Shown here piece by piece: positions 17,605 through 26,688 of a stretch of DNA of 64,000 bases; the first letter of the stretch is position 1, and each line of letters opens with the position of its first letter. The DNA is from Ktedonobacter sp. SOSP1-85. Lineage in GTDB: Bacteria; Chloroflexota; Ktedonobacteria; Ktedonobacterales; Ktedonobacteraceae. A program made the position numbers and the translations under genes. The stretch lies in contig NZ_BNJI01000001.1 in NCBI RefSeq assembly GCF_016587415.1, positions 62,001 through 126,000 of the forward strand. Direction: 5' to 3'. Under the pieces are notes generated by a model. It was not told the DNA's origin. It worked only from the letters and a program-made list of their open reading frames with translations, and searched no databases.

Positions 17605-18556
17605 AAACGCTGATCTTGGGCAGGCCCATCTGAGTGGAGCCGATCTGCGTGACGCAGAGTTGATAAACGCTGATCTTCACAAAGCTGAGCTGCGGGGAGC
17701 CAATCTCTGCGGCGCCCAGTTAACTCATGCCAATCTCACAAAAGCCGATCTGCGGGGAGCCGATCTGAGGTCGGTTGATGTGCAGAGAGCCTCTCTGCGT
17801 GTCGCCAGGCTCACAGGGGCTGATCTCACACACGCCAACCTTACAGGCGCTGATCTCACATACGCCGATCTCACAGGCACTCATCTCACAGGCGCCAACC
17901 TCACAGGCGCCGATCTGGAGGGCGTGAATCTCATTGACGCCTGTCTTGACGACGTAGAACTCACGGGGGCGCTGGGGATTGCTTTGGCTCCTCCACCATT
18001 GTCCTCCTCCTCACCCATCCATTGGCGCAGCCTGGTTGTGGAAGCTGAAGAGAATCGCTGGCTTGGGGTCGCGACTCGCTCGCAGGTGTGCGAGGGGTTG
18101 GCCGCCATTGAGACGCAGTGGCGTCAATACCGCGCCCATCCCTCAGCGAACAACGCCCTCGTCTCTTCGTCTCCTCCCACGGGAAACATCCCGTGGTGGG
18201 CAACCTGGCTGAAGCGACGGGTGAGGGCGCACGCCTCACCACAGGCGGTGCCAACCACAGCAGCACACGCTTCCACCCCACCACCACAGATTGTCGCGAT
18301 CACGCTGACCTTTCGCCAGGCCAGCCCAAAAAAGTTCACCTCCAGGCGCATCGACGATCCTCTCACCCTCAAAAATATGCTCGTCCTCTTGAACACTTCC
18401 ACGCACTGGGAGAATCTGGTGCGCATTATGTTCAAAAACCGCTATGACCAGCAACTGCTCATCCAGGTCGTTCCAAACACGCACCCTCCTGCTGCTTGCA
18501 ATGTCATCCTCGGGTTTGCAGGCCTCACTCCCCCAGGAGTAGCGACGCCTCAATAA
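17605..18556 (+). pseudogene. Pentapeptide-repeat protein gene, 3' part
   Basis: Continuation of the gene starting at 14952. From 17610 the frame reads AELINADLHKAELRGANL and about 20 more pentapeptides to near residue LTGALG, then leaves the repeat for a 190-residue C-terminal region with Pro/Ala-rich linkers and a mixed alpha-beta end (IVAITLTFRQASPKKFTSRR, MLVLLNTSTHWENLVRIMF). An internal ATG at 17660 could allow separate expression, but no good ribosome site precedes it. The C-terminal region is not a family I recognise. Confidence 0.8.
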
Positions 18557-19099
18557 CCCTCCACCCCAGAGAGAACGGCTCACCAGACGGCGAGAGGCGT
18601 GCTCTCCGGGGGGAGTCCTCCTTCACGTAACACAATTCTGCACAGATCGCAACGCTGGAGCTGCGTTTCTCCATCGCCTCAACACGGCGAGCGTAAGGCA
18701 CAAGGCCCATCGAGGCCTTCGAATGCACCAGGCACATCTATGCATGACTCACTAGCGATGTGGCTTCTTTCCACTACGCCAAGATCGAGCATCCCTGTAA
18801 CAAGGCAACAAAAAAGGGGACAGTGGTCCACAACGCACAGCAACCGGGGTCACTGGTCATTGATCTTCACTGTCCCCTCACGCGGGGTATTCTCTATCAC
18901 ACTGACGCTCCTGCTGCGAAAGAGCACACGTAGAAAAAGCAGAAGTCATCAGTTGAAGGCAACATGGGCTAGAAAAAAGTAGACCATCGTCCCCCTCGAC
19001 TGGGCAATCCCCTTCAGCGTACACCTCAAATACGTGGAGAGAGAGTGGTTTCGCGTTCTGACTCATGAGCGCCAAATACATCTTATACTCCTCTCTCGT
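18557..19099. other. Intergenic region with a long-loop hairpin
   Basis: No gene is supported. GGGGACAGTG (18816-18825) pairs with CACTGTCCCC (18868-18877) across about 42 nt, which may be a terminator for the pentapeptide gene or an IS relic. A frame from 18599 to 18982 has biased composition and no ribosome site. Confidence 0.4.
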
Positions 19100-19498
19100 T
19101 CAAACCAGGGGCTCTTTGCCACAAAATGCTCGATACACCTCCAGTTGCTCTAGATAACTTCGGTGAGAATCGTAAAGCCCCTCGTCCACTTCGACTCTCC
19201 CCTCGGCCTCTGGCACCTCAAACACCAGGAGGCGTGTGGCCTCGAGGTCCTGGCGCATCTTCTCCCAAAGAACCGCGATCTCCTTCCCAAGGGCAGCAAA
19301 CTGATGCATGCTTTCCACATACACCGCCTCATAGCGCCGGCGCACCTCCTCAATCTCCCCCTGATATCTTCCCTCGACGCCCTGGCACATCTTCGCCAGG
19401 TCCTTCTCCTGCTCCAACCAGGACCTCGCGACCCGCGAGGACACGACCACGTCCAGAATCTCACGGCTATAAGATATACACGACCCGCTCGACAACAT
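19100..19498 (-). CDS. Hypothetical helical protein, possibly frameshifted at its N-terminus
   Basis: The frame 19100-19498 encodes 132 residues. From residue 14 it is strongly helical (SREILDVVVSSRVARSWLEQ, GEIEEVRRRYEAVYVESMHQ), but the first 13 residues are unlike the rest. In the other frame a GTG at 19535 opens a 22-residue peptide (MKEEEREAIRRAYVVERVVY) that runs to 19467 and fits as the natural N-terminus. A one-base change near 19470 would join them. I treat the visible frame as a possibly broken gene of unknown function. Confidence 0.5.
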   Translation of the reverse strand: MLSSGSCISYSREILDVVVSSRVARSWLEQEKDLAKMCQGVEGRYQGEIEEVRRRYEAVYVESMHQFAALGKEIAVLWEKMRQDLEATRLLVFEVPEAEGRVEVDEGLYDSHRSYLEQLEVYRAFCGKEPLV

Positions 19499-19654
19499 AG
19501 GCTCGCCGAATCGCTTCCCGTTCTTCCTCTTTCACATGACCTATCAATCCACCTCCATATATGCTTTCATTTCACCTTATAACCATACAGCATATTCCCC
19601 ATCTTTGGCAAGGTTTCCTTTCGCATTTTCTCTCGATATCTTTCCAGCCACCTT

Positions 19655-20638
19655 AGAGTGTGTCTTAAGACGAACAATTAGTATCGGGAAGGAGCTAATC
19701 GAGTCAACAAGAGACGAATGGAAGCCACCTGGATAAAGGCCTCGCTGCTTGAGGGCAATCCCTCATCATCGCGAGCAAGTCGGCGAAAGCGGATGAGCCA
19801 GCCAAAGGTCCGTTCCACGATCCAGCGTTTGCGCTGGACCTGAAAGCCTCCCTTTGGGTTGCGAATCTGGACGGGTTGCCCATTGACGAGCATCCAATCC
19901 GTCTGCGCCTCACGCTCTTGGTGAGGGACAATTTCGATCTCCCATCCAAGATGTTCTTTGAGCCAGTGCTCAAAGGGCTCTCCATCATAGCCATGATCGG
20001 CAAACAGATGCGAGAGACGCGTGAAACATTGGGTAAGTCCCTCTAACAAGAGGCGGGCGCCAGTCACGTCGGCGATATTGGCTGCAAGCACTTTGACTGC
20101 CAGCAGAAAGCCTTGCGTATCAACCAAAATGTGCCGTTTGCGTCCCAAGATTTTTTTTCCCGCCATCATAGCCACGTCCGATGCCTGGGACTGGACTGGT
20201 CTTGCTGGATTGGCTGTCGATGATACCGGCGGCTTCCGTTCTTCCTCTCGCCCCATCGAGCCACGCACCTGGCGGCGTAAGGCATGCATCGCTTTTTCCC
20301 AGGTCCCATCGCGTTGCCAGCAACGGAAATAATGCAACACCGTTTTGCCATTGGGCAGGTCGTGAGGCATTTGTCGCCAAGAACAGCCTGTCCGCAGGAC
20401 ATAGACAATGCCATTGACGATTTCTCGTCTGGGAATCACTTCCTGGGTTGCGTTGGGGGATGGTGGCGGGATGAAGGGTGCCAACAGGTCCCATTGTGCA
20501 TCGGTAAGATCCGATGGATAGCGCTTTCTGTTGATGCTCTCTTTCATCAGCTTCCGCTCCTTCTTGCTCAGTTTGGCGTTCCTTTATTGTCTCCTTTCAG
20601 TTTACTCCTGGCTCTCTGAGCCTCTTAAGACATACTCT
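19655..20638 (-). mobile_element. IS5-family element, about 984 bp
   Basis: Imperfect terminal inverted repeats AGAGTRTGTCTTAAGA lie at 19655-19670 and 20623-20638. Bases next to the ends are TTA and TGA, compatible with a TNA-type target but not an exact duplication. It carries one transposase gene with compensating frameshifts and so is probably inactive. Confidence 0.8.
19678..20547 (-). pseudogene. IS5-family transposase with two compensating frameshifts
   Basis: The visible frame is 289 residues without a stop and has the IS5 N-terminal helper region (YPSDLTDAQWDLLAPFIPPP) and C-terminus (RWIVERTFGWLIRFRRLARD, with the catalytic Glu). The stretch after REEERK is out of register: the neighbouring frame reads AAGIIDSQSSKTSP and GRGYDGGKK, which is the family-typical block with the first catalytic Asp. 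The register changes near 20250 and returns in a run of eight A near 20155. The protein as encoded therefore lacks the first Asp of the DDE triad. Unless ribosomal slippage occurs at both places, it is inactive. Confidence 0.85.
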
Positions 20639-20659
20639 GAGAGACGACAAGAACAGCGT

Positions 20660-22396
20660 TCAAAAGATTATTGTTTCAACTTTATTATCATCATCACCCA
20701 TATTAGCGCCATAACATGCTGTCGTTGAATGTATAGAATACGTGACACCAGCTTCAGGAATTTCAGAGAAGATCGCGGTTTTTTGTGATGTTTGCCCGGG
20801 TGCAATTATGACAGCTTCTTCAGATATGGTTCCCCCTACTGGTCGTATCTTTGTTCCCAGCGAGTCTTCGAGATAAATGCGAATAGAATAATTAATGCTG
20901 GGGTCGTTGGTGTTATTTGTCACACTAAAATTCCAGATCATTCTACTCTGTGATGGGAATTCTTGTATCGTGGTAAGTGTCGTTGTAAGATAATTATTGC
21001 AAGCACGCTCACAGGTAAACCTCAGATTTTTCTTGATGATCTTTGTATCTGGCGTGGCCGTTGGCTGCGGAGTTTTTGCCGATGGACCATTCGTATTGCT
21101 CGTCGATGTTGAGCTAAGAGTCTGCTGGCCTGTTGGAGTTGTGCTGGCCTGGCGTCCCAAATTATAGAATAGAAGGCCGGTAATGCAGATCAACACCACC
21201 GCGAGAATGCTGATGAAAGGAACCAATTTCCCAGTATTACTCCGACGCGCGGCAGGCATTTCCCAATAATCCGGTTGTTGTTTATATGACCCCTGATGTG
21301 TAGATCGTGGAGGCATGCCATTTTGCCTGGTTGAGCCCATCGATGAGGCAGAAAAATTTCCTGGCGTTTTCTGAGATGTCACAGGAGGCATTTGGTTCCG
21401 CATCAATGTTGGAGTATTGCTTGTTTGCGTACGTTGTGTCGCCGATATCGTGTGCTGCTGATAGGTCTGATTCAGCGTCTGTTCGGACTGAAACGCTGCT
21501 CTGACGGTTGATCCAGAGGCTTTCGCAGATGAGAGAGGTGTTACTATCGTTTCTCGCTTGGATTGCGCGAGTTGCGCTCTCTCACCATTGGCGGCCTGCT
21601 CTAACGCGCGAGCGAACGTGGTAATCTCGCCAAAGCGCTGTGTGGCATCTTTGGCGAGTGCGGTAAAAATAACCTGTTCAACTTCCTGTGGCAGACCCGG
21701 TACCCGCGCGCATAATCCTGGCGGTGAAGCAAACATATGCTGACTAGCCACTTCGGCAAATGAACCTGAGAAGGGACGCTCGCCACAGAGAAACTCATAG
21801 GCGACAACACCCAGGGCATATTGATCACTGGCGGCCTTCGCCTTACCCTGAAGTTGTTCCGGGGCCATGTAGGCAACCGTCCCACCAATATCCATTGATC
21901 CCTGATAACGAGAGCTCTGTGACAGAATAGCAATCCCAAAGTCACTTAACAAAATCTCCGCGCCTGTACCCACCAGCATATTCTCGGGTTTTACATCACG
22001 ATGCACCACTCCTTTTGTATGCGCATAGGAGAGGGCTTCGGCCATTTGCCGGATCAAAAACACACTTTCGGAGAGGGGTATCCGTGTCCCCAGAGGATAC
22101 CTTTGCCGCAACGATCCATGGGGCGCATATTCCATGACCAGAAATGGTATATTACGTTCAATGCCAAAATCCAACACCTTGATGACATTGCGATGTTCTA
22201 GTTCTACAATCGTACGCGCCTCTTGCTGGAAAAGAGTCGCGTCTTGCTGCCCTAATTTCGTTTGTAGCACCTTGATGGCGGCTTTGCGATCAAGATACAG
22301 GTGTTCTCCTAGATAGACGTCGGCAAAACCACCCTGACCCAATAGTTTCGTGAGATGATAACTCCCAAATTGTTGACCTACGAGTTCTTCATGCAT
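20660..22396 (-). CDS. Membrane Ser/Thr protein kinase (PknB-like)
   Basis: 578 residues. The kinase domain (1-265) has the Gly loop LLGQGGFADVYLGE, VAIK-type Lys (AAIKVL), catalytic loop HRDVKPENML, DFG Mg-binding motif, and APEQLQG. A long Gln/Ser/Thr-rich linker follows, then one membrane helix (VPFISILAVVLICITGLLFY, near residue 395), then an extracytoplasmic beta-rich domain of about 150 residues with three Cys (TCERACNNY, TTACYGANM). The outside domain looks like a FxLD/BsuPI-type beta sandwich rather than PASTA. It probably senses an external signal and phosphorylates cytoplasmic targets. It is transcribed alone; the ATG follows GAAAG. Confidence 0.93.
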   Translation of the reverse strand: MHEELVGQQFGSYHLTKLLGQGGFADVYLGEHLYLDRKAAIKVLQTKLGQQDATLFQQEARTIVELEHRNVIKVLDFGIERNIPFLVMEYAPHGSLRQRYPLGTRIPLSESVFLIRQMAEALSYAHTKGVVHRDVKPENMLVGTGAEILLSDFGIAILSQSSRYQGSMDIGGTVAYMAPEQLQGKAKAASDQYALGVVAYEFLCGERPFSGSFAEVASQHMFASPPGLCARVPGLPQEVEQVIFTALAKDATQRFGEITTFARALEQAANGERAQLAQSKRETIVTPLSSAKASGSTVRAAFQSEQTLNQTYQQHTISATQRTQTSNTPTLMRNQMPPVTSQKTPGNFSASSMGSTRQNGMPPRSTHQGSYKQQPDYWEMPAARRSNTGKLVPFISILAVVLICITGLLFYNLGRQASTTPTGQQTLSSTSTSNTNGPSAKTPQPTATPDTKIIKKNLRFTCERACNNYLTTTLTTIQEFPSQSRMIWNFSVTNNTNDPSINYSIRIYLEDSLGTKIRPVGGTISEEAVIIAPGQTSQKTAIFSEIPEAGVTYSIHSTTACYGANMGDDDNKVETIIF

Positions 22397-22884
22397 AAAT
22401 ACTTTCAGACTTTCTCATGTTATTAGGAATAACGTGCATATGTGAATTTATGGCACAGGATAATTGAGAAATGAAAAGTGATCAATGATATGATTCACGA
22501 TGAAATTGTTAGCAAACTCACAGGCGATACTACTATCAGCTCGCAGATGAGGCTGATGCAGGATCTCAAAGAGCTTTGTTGCCCCTTTGTGGTCTCATGG
22601 TCGATTTTCCAGGAACAACCGCAGGCGAAGCGCGTTCTTTCTTCATCGGTTGAGCCGTATGGTATCATTAGCCTTTCGCCTTTAGCGTCCAACTGTTTAC
22701 AAGAGTATGCCTACCCCTTGCAAAAGCCCCATCGTCGAGGGGCTTGCAATGAGTTTAAGGGAAAAGGAATTCTATAATGCCAACTTCGCGGCTTTTTCTT
22801 CGTCTCTGTAGCACCATGGTAGCAACAGCCAACATAAAAAGCGTTGAAGCATGGAACTAATGGAAACAACAGTGGACGAGTAGC
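22397..22884. other. Intergenic region between divergent genes
   Basis: No gene is supported. A 7-bp stem AAGCCCC/GGGGCTT (22724-22730 with 22739-22745) lies within it. The AT-rich 22400-22480 probably holds the kinase promoter. Confidence 0.4.
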
Positions 22885-23118
22885 ATGCTCGATCTGAGAT
22901 GTGCTTATCTGCAAGAAGCGGACCTGCAAGGCATCGACTTTCAAGAAGTGAATCTGGAGGGAGCCAATCTGCAAGAAGCCAATCTCGATGGAGCCAATCT
23001 CAGGGGCGCGAATTTTCTCTATGCCAGGCTTCAAGGAGCTGATCTGAGCTTTGCCGATCTGAGAGGGGCGCTTCTCTATGGTGCGAACTTTTCGTTTCCC
23101 ATGTTCACGTTTATGTGA
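22885..23118 (+). CDS. Small pentapeptide-repeat protein (77 aa)
   Basis: About 13 consecutive pentapeptide units (LDLRCAYLQEADLQGIDFQE to GADLSFADLRGALLYGANFS), i.e. three coils of a right-handed quadrilateral beta-helix. It has no N-terminal leader of the kind seen in the larger pentapeptide proteins here, and its ribosome site is weak, so it may be the remaining piece of a longer gene. Two bases after its stop the AAGCATA..TGGCCG repeat array begins. The role is unknown; some small pentapeptide proteins bind DNA gyrase, but nothing here points to that specifically. Confidence 0.7.
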   Translation: MLDLRCAYLQEADLQGIDFQEVNLEGANLQEANLDGANLRGANFLYARLQGADLSFADLRGALLYGANFSFPMFTFM

Positions 23119-23120
23119 CT

Positions 23121-23402
23121 TAAAGCAATTAATGGCCGCCAAAAGAAGCATAACTTGGCCGATAGCCTGAACTATTCAAGCTCAAAATTTGCTGTGTTAA
23201 AAAAGCAATTTGTGGCCGAAAGTGCAAAAATAAAGCGTAAATTGGCCGGAAGTATAGTTTTCCAGATTGGTTTGTATCGGCTTCTGAAGGGCTTTCTACT
23301 TTTAGACTCAGCCAGAGCAGAGCAGTTTGAGCGGAAAATTCCGTTTCGGAAGCGTAGATAGAAAACCGTATCGTGACCGAGGTGGCCGATTAATGCTTTG
23401 TG
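23121..23402. repeat. Array of AAGCATA..TGGCCG motif, four direct plus one inverted copy
   Basis: Direct copies at 23121-23140, 23144-23162, 23202-23220 and 23232-23250; inverted copy at 23382-23402. Consensus about AAAGCATAANTTGGCCGNA. The same motif class occurs at 60284-60475 and 62065-62285. The layout resembles multiple transposase-binding sites at the ends of IS21-type elements with the centre deleted; this is an inference, and no istA/istB gene is present. Confidence 0.6.
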
Positions 23403-23530
23403 TCACATATCTCCCCTCTCGAACCGACGAATCTTCTTCGTTGTCCAGTTCGAGAGGGCTTCTCTCTTCTCTCCTACAAACAATATTCAATACCCTGAAC
23501 AGCACACTTCGAGCTTTCTTGAATATCCAC

Positions 23531-24463
23531 TTACCTGGCGAAGCTCCTGTCCAATAAATGCGCCACATCGTCCCAGAGCACCTCGAAGCTTGGAGCGCCT
23601 AGTTCAGCCCCGATCAATATCCGGTTATTGCGCACCGCTTCAAAGACGATGCAATAGCCAGCTCCACTCCCAGAGCCAGTCTTGATTCCTATCATCCCCT
23701 GGTAGCTTGTGAGCATTTGATTCGTGTTAGACCAATCGTAACGATGGTTATATTGGGTCGGCGGGATATGATATTCCGTCTGACTCACGATGGTGGCAAA
23801 GAGTTGATATTGCATGGCATAGCGCGCGAGCGTCACCAGGTCCGAGGCACTCGAATAATTCCCCTCGGAGATGGCGCCATGCGGATTCGAGAAATGGGTA
23901 TGGGTCAGCCCCAACGCCTGAGCCTTGGCATTCATCATCGCGACAAAGGTATCGGTCACCCCCCCAACAACACGCGCCAGCGTGAGCGCGGCATCGCATC
24001 CCGATGGAATCAGCAGACCATAGAGAAGATGACGAATGCGCAGATAGTCGCCCGCGTGCAATTGCGCGATGCTCGCCCCTGAGGGGACCTGATCCAGATC
24101 CTCTTGCGCCACCGTCACAATCTTTTCAGAGTCGCTGTTCTCAAGAGTGATGACAGCCGTCATGATCTTTGTTGTGCTGGCAATCGGCACGGATCTGGAG
24201 CTATTGCTATTAAACATCACCCGATTGGACGAGGCGTCCAGTATATATGCCTCCACGCCATTCATCAGGGGTGTAGGAGTTGGCGAAGGGGTCTGCGAGG
24301 GCGTTGGTGACGGAGTTGGGGTTGGCTCATCAGTGGGAGTAGCCTGCACAGCCACCACGGGCGGTGTGTTCTTAAAAGAAGAGTAGACAAACGTTCCCAT
24401 ACCCACAACAAAAAGAAGCATCAGCACCAGAAGCAAACTCAGAAATAGTTTTTTGAAACGCAT
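23531..24463 (-). CDS. D-alanyl-D-alanine carboxypeptidase, peptidase S11 family
   Basis: 310 residues. A signal anchor (KLFLSLLLVLMLLFVVGMGT) is followed by a Thr/Pro linker (about 45-65) and the penicillin-binding fold. The active-site SxxK is STTK (near residue 95) and the KTG triad is GIKTGSGSGAGYC. The second motif, normally SGN or SGD, reads PSGCDAA, so the Asn is replaced by Cys. The lid and second domain of classical DacA enzymes are missing; the length matches single-domain S11 proteins. It would trim D-Ala from stem peptides outside the membrane. The start is supported by GGAG seven bases upstream. Confidence 0.88.
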   Translation of the reverse strand: MRFKKLFLSLLLVLMLLFVVGMGTFVYSSFKNTPPVVAVQATPTDEPTPTPSPTPSQTPSPTPTPLMNGVEAYILDASSNRVMFNSNSSRSVPIASTTKIMTAVITLENSDSEKIVTVAQEDLDQVPSGASIAQLHAGDYLRIRHLLYGLLIPSGCDAALTLARVVGGVTDTFVAMMNAKAQALGLTHTHFSNPHGAISEGNYSSASDLVTLARYAMQYQLFATIVSQTEYHIPPTQYNHRYDWSNTNQMLTSYQGMIGIKTGSGSGAGYCIVFEAVRNNRILIGAELGAPSFEVLWDDVAHLLDRSFAR

Positions 24464-24568
24464 AGTATCTCCATAGAGAGCGAGAACGGGTGGAAAGGAG
24501 ATTATAAGGCCACTAACGGCTCAGATAAGAGGGTCAAATGGCCTATTTTGAGGTATTCCCAGGATGTT

Positions 24569-24616
24569 GGGGTCCCGCTACCCCGCCCCTGATGACAGCT
24601 AACGTAGCGGGACCCC
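24569..24616. terminator. 13-bp perfect hairpin overlapping a small ORF stop
   Basis: GGGGTCCCGCTAC (24569-24581) pairs with GTAGCGGGACCCC (24604-24616). It ends the epimerase/YndJ transcript and its right arm lies within the last codons of the 26-residue ORF. Confidence 0.65.
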
Positions 24617-24679
24617 CACAAGGAGCACCATCACGAGAAAAGCACCGATGAGCAGGATGCGTTGGTTCATTGCGTTCAT
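24599..24679 (-). CDS. Putative 26-residue membrane peptide
   Basis: MNAMNQRILLIGAFLVMVLL then VGVPLR and stop. A GAAAGGA site precedes the second ATG (24670) at a normal distance, so the product may be 23 residues. One strong hydrophobic helix makes up nearly all of it. It starts 34 bp after the epimerase stop, so it is the last gene of the YndJ-epimerase operon, and its stop sits inside the terminator hairpin. It could equally be a chance frame. Confidence 0.45.
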   Translation of the reverse strand: MNAMNQRILLIGAFLVMVLLVGVPLR

Positions 24680-24712
24680 CCTTTCTTTCCGACAAACAAA
24701 ACTGTTCACCAA

Positions 24713-25663
24713 TCAAACATAGACCTTCCGCTTTGCAACGGGAGAACCACCGCGCTCGCGCAACAACTGGTAGAGTGCCTGCGAGAGTGTGGGATACGCA
24801 AACTGGAAGGTCGCCTCCGTCAGGTGTTCAGGCACAAGATGCTGACTGTCCAGCATCACCGTCGCGAGTTCTCCTAACGCCGCTCGGAGCACGAACGCGG
24901 GAAGGGGAAACAGGGGAGGCCGCCGCAAAACGTCCTGGACTGCGCGCAGAAACGCCCGATTGGTCGCCCCTTCCGGCGCACAGAGATTGAACGGGCCGGA
25001 GAGCTGGCGCTGTTCCAGCAGAAACTGGATGGCACGGGCCACGTCCATGCGATGAATCCAAGGCAGCCACTGGTGCCCGTTGCCCACTTGACTCCCCAGC
25101 ACGCGAGCAAACTGTACCAGCGGAGGAAAGGCGCCAGCATGGAGGTCGAGGACCAGCCCGGTACGGACGATACAGCGCCTGGTCGGAGCAGAAGCGGTCG
25201 ATGCCTCCCACTCCTGGCAGACCCGCGCGCGAAAGCCCTGCCCAGGCAAGCTGGTCTCGGTCAGCAGTTCCTGTCCGCGATCCCCATAATATCCCGAAGC
25301 TGAGGCTTGGATCAGCACCGCTGGCGGCCCATAGTGATCCATCGCTTGGATCACCGCCTGTCCAGCGCTCAGACGGCTCTCCAGAATGCGCGCTCGATAC
25401 GTCCGCGTCCAGCGCCAGTGAGCCGGAGTCGCCCCCGCCAGATTGACGATGGCGCACTCATTGGTCAGCAACTCTCCCCATCCTTGTGCAGATGTGGCAT
25501 CCCAGCCAATCGTCTGGATCTGTGGCAAGCCTTGTTGGGAAAACAACTGGGCTGCCTGCTTCGGATATCTGCTCAAGATGATGACCTCATATCCTTGAGG
25601 AGCAAGAAGGTGTGCGAGCGTGCTCCCGATCAGTCCGGTGCCACCGGTAATCAGCACGCGCAT
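24713..25663 (-). CDS. TIGR01777-type NAD(P)-binding epimerase-like protein (YfcH/SULA family)
   Basis: 316 residues. It has an N-terminal Rossmann GGTGLIGSTLAHLL, the family-specific WDAT and NLAGA motifs, SASGYYGDRG in the active-site position, RTGLVL, and a C-terminal DUF1731-like region (PAFVLRAALGELATVMLDSQ). The family is an atypical extended SDR; the substrate is unknown. It overlaps the upstream YndJ-like gene by 13 bp, indicating translational coupling, and the divergent TetR gene is a candidate controller of the pair. Confidence 0.92.
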   Translation of the reverse strand: MRVLITGGTGLIGSTLAHLLAPQGYEVIILSRYPKQAAQLFSQQGLPQIQTIGWDATSAQGWGELLTNECAIVNLAGATPAHWRWTRTYRARILESRLSAGQAVIQAMDHYGPPAVLIQASASGYYGDRGQELLTETSLPGQGFRARVCQEWEASTASAPTRRCIVRTGLVLDLHAGAFPPLVQFARVLGSQVGNGHQWLPWIHRMDVARAIQFLLEQRQLSGPFNLCAPEGATNRAFLRAVQDVLRRPPLFPLPAFVLRAALGELATVMLDSQHLVPEHLTEATFQFAYPTLSQALYQLLRERGGSPVAKRKVYV

Positions 25664-26688
25664 TCCTCACCTCCCCTGCTCCTCTGGCTCTCCTGCTCCG
25701 TTCTGAGACGCCAGCCAAGTAACCCACCGCAACCAAAGAGCAGTGCGTTCTCCAGCCCATGAATTGCAATCATCTGAGCAATGGTGATGGTCCACGCTCC
25801 CGTTGCCGCGCCAAGAGCATAGGTTCCGGCAACCAGCATGGTGAAAAAGACGGTCAGATACGACAACGCCACAAGCATCTGCGCGAACCGGGAAACGGTC
25901 GTAGGCACAACGAAACGCAGACCCAAGAGTGCGAGCAGAATCAGGCTGAGAGCCAGTAGATCGGCTGGTGTCGTGTCGAGATCGGGCAGGCCGGTGATCT
26001 GGGCACCAGTCAGCCCGGCAGCGACCAGCAGCGGATCGATCAGGACGCCGAAGGCTGCGGCGCGATAGGCCGTCCAGCAGATCCCATGACGTGTCACCGG
26101 GCTGTTGTGGAGAGTCTGCCCAGTCAGTCCTGTTATGACCAGCGCAGCTAGGGGAATCACGTGAAAATGAACTGCTGTGAGCAGGTCAGTGTGCACGCCA
26201 AAGCCCAGCGACTGAAGACCCCAACGCGCCAGCGCCATCCATGCCCCGCCTGCTGGCAGGTAGAGCAGCGCTCCTGCTAGGCAGAGCTCGGCAAGCGAGA
26301 GGCAGTGTTTCTTCCTGAGCATCTGGCAGAGCTGAACCAGACCAAGCAGCGCGAGCAGCCCGGTAAACCCACCCCAGACAGCGGCAAATGTCGCAGCTAG
26401 CGGTCCCGTAGGAAGAAAGAAGGCGGCGCCCCCGAGAAAGGCCGCCAACGGCTGGAGAAACACGACCAGTGCAGCCCATTTCGAGAACAAAGGGCCTGCG
26501 TGCTGGGAGAAAACAAAGGGGAGAGCTAACGGAGTGATCACAAACAGCGCCAGCAAGAGCACAATCTCCAGGTCATTCAGTTGGGTCCAACCGAGCAGGC
26601 GAGCACATACGATTCCTCCCCAGATGCCTCCCCCAAGGCCAAGGCTGATCCAGTTCCACCTGACCGGATCGTTTCTGTACAAAGACAT
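25651..26688 (-). CDS. YndJ-like integral membrane protein
   Basis: 345 residues from ATG 26688 (GGAG six bases upstream; ATG 26700 is also possible, while the upstream extension to 27012 overlaps the divergent gene and is not credible). About nine to ten hydrophobic helices fill the protein. The middle has a His-containing stretch (LLTAVHFHVIPLAALVITGL) and the end an IHGLENALLFGCGGLLGWRL, both seen in YndJ-like proteins. The function is unknown. The coupling with the TIGR01777 gene suggests the two act together. Confidence 0.8.
   Translation of the reverse strand: MSLYRNDPVRWNWISLGLGGGIWGGIVCARLLGWTQLNDLEIVLLLALFVITPLALPFVFSQHAGPLFSKWAALVVFLQPLAAFLGGAAFFLPTGPLAATFAAVWGGFTGLLALLGLVQLCQMLRKKHCLSLAELCLAGALLYLPAGGAWMALARWGLQSLGFGVHTDLLTAVHFHVIPLAALVITGLTGQTLHNSPVTRHGICWTAYRAAAFGVLIDPLLVAAGLTGAQITGLPDLDTTPADLLALSLILLALLGLRFVVPTTVSRFAQMLVALSYLTVFFTMLVAGTYALGAATGAWTITIAQMIAIHGLENALLFGCGGLLGWRLRTEQESQRSRGGEECAC

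Noticed and set aside
18599..18982. 127-residue plus-strand frame
   Set aside because: Biased Ser/Arg/Thr composition, no ribosome site, overlaps a hairpin.
23121..23402. CRISPR array
   Set aside because: Copies are irregularly spaced, one is inverted, and no cas gene is present.
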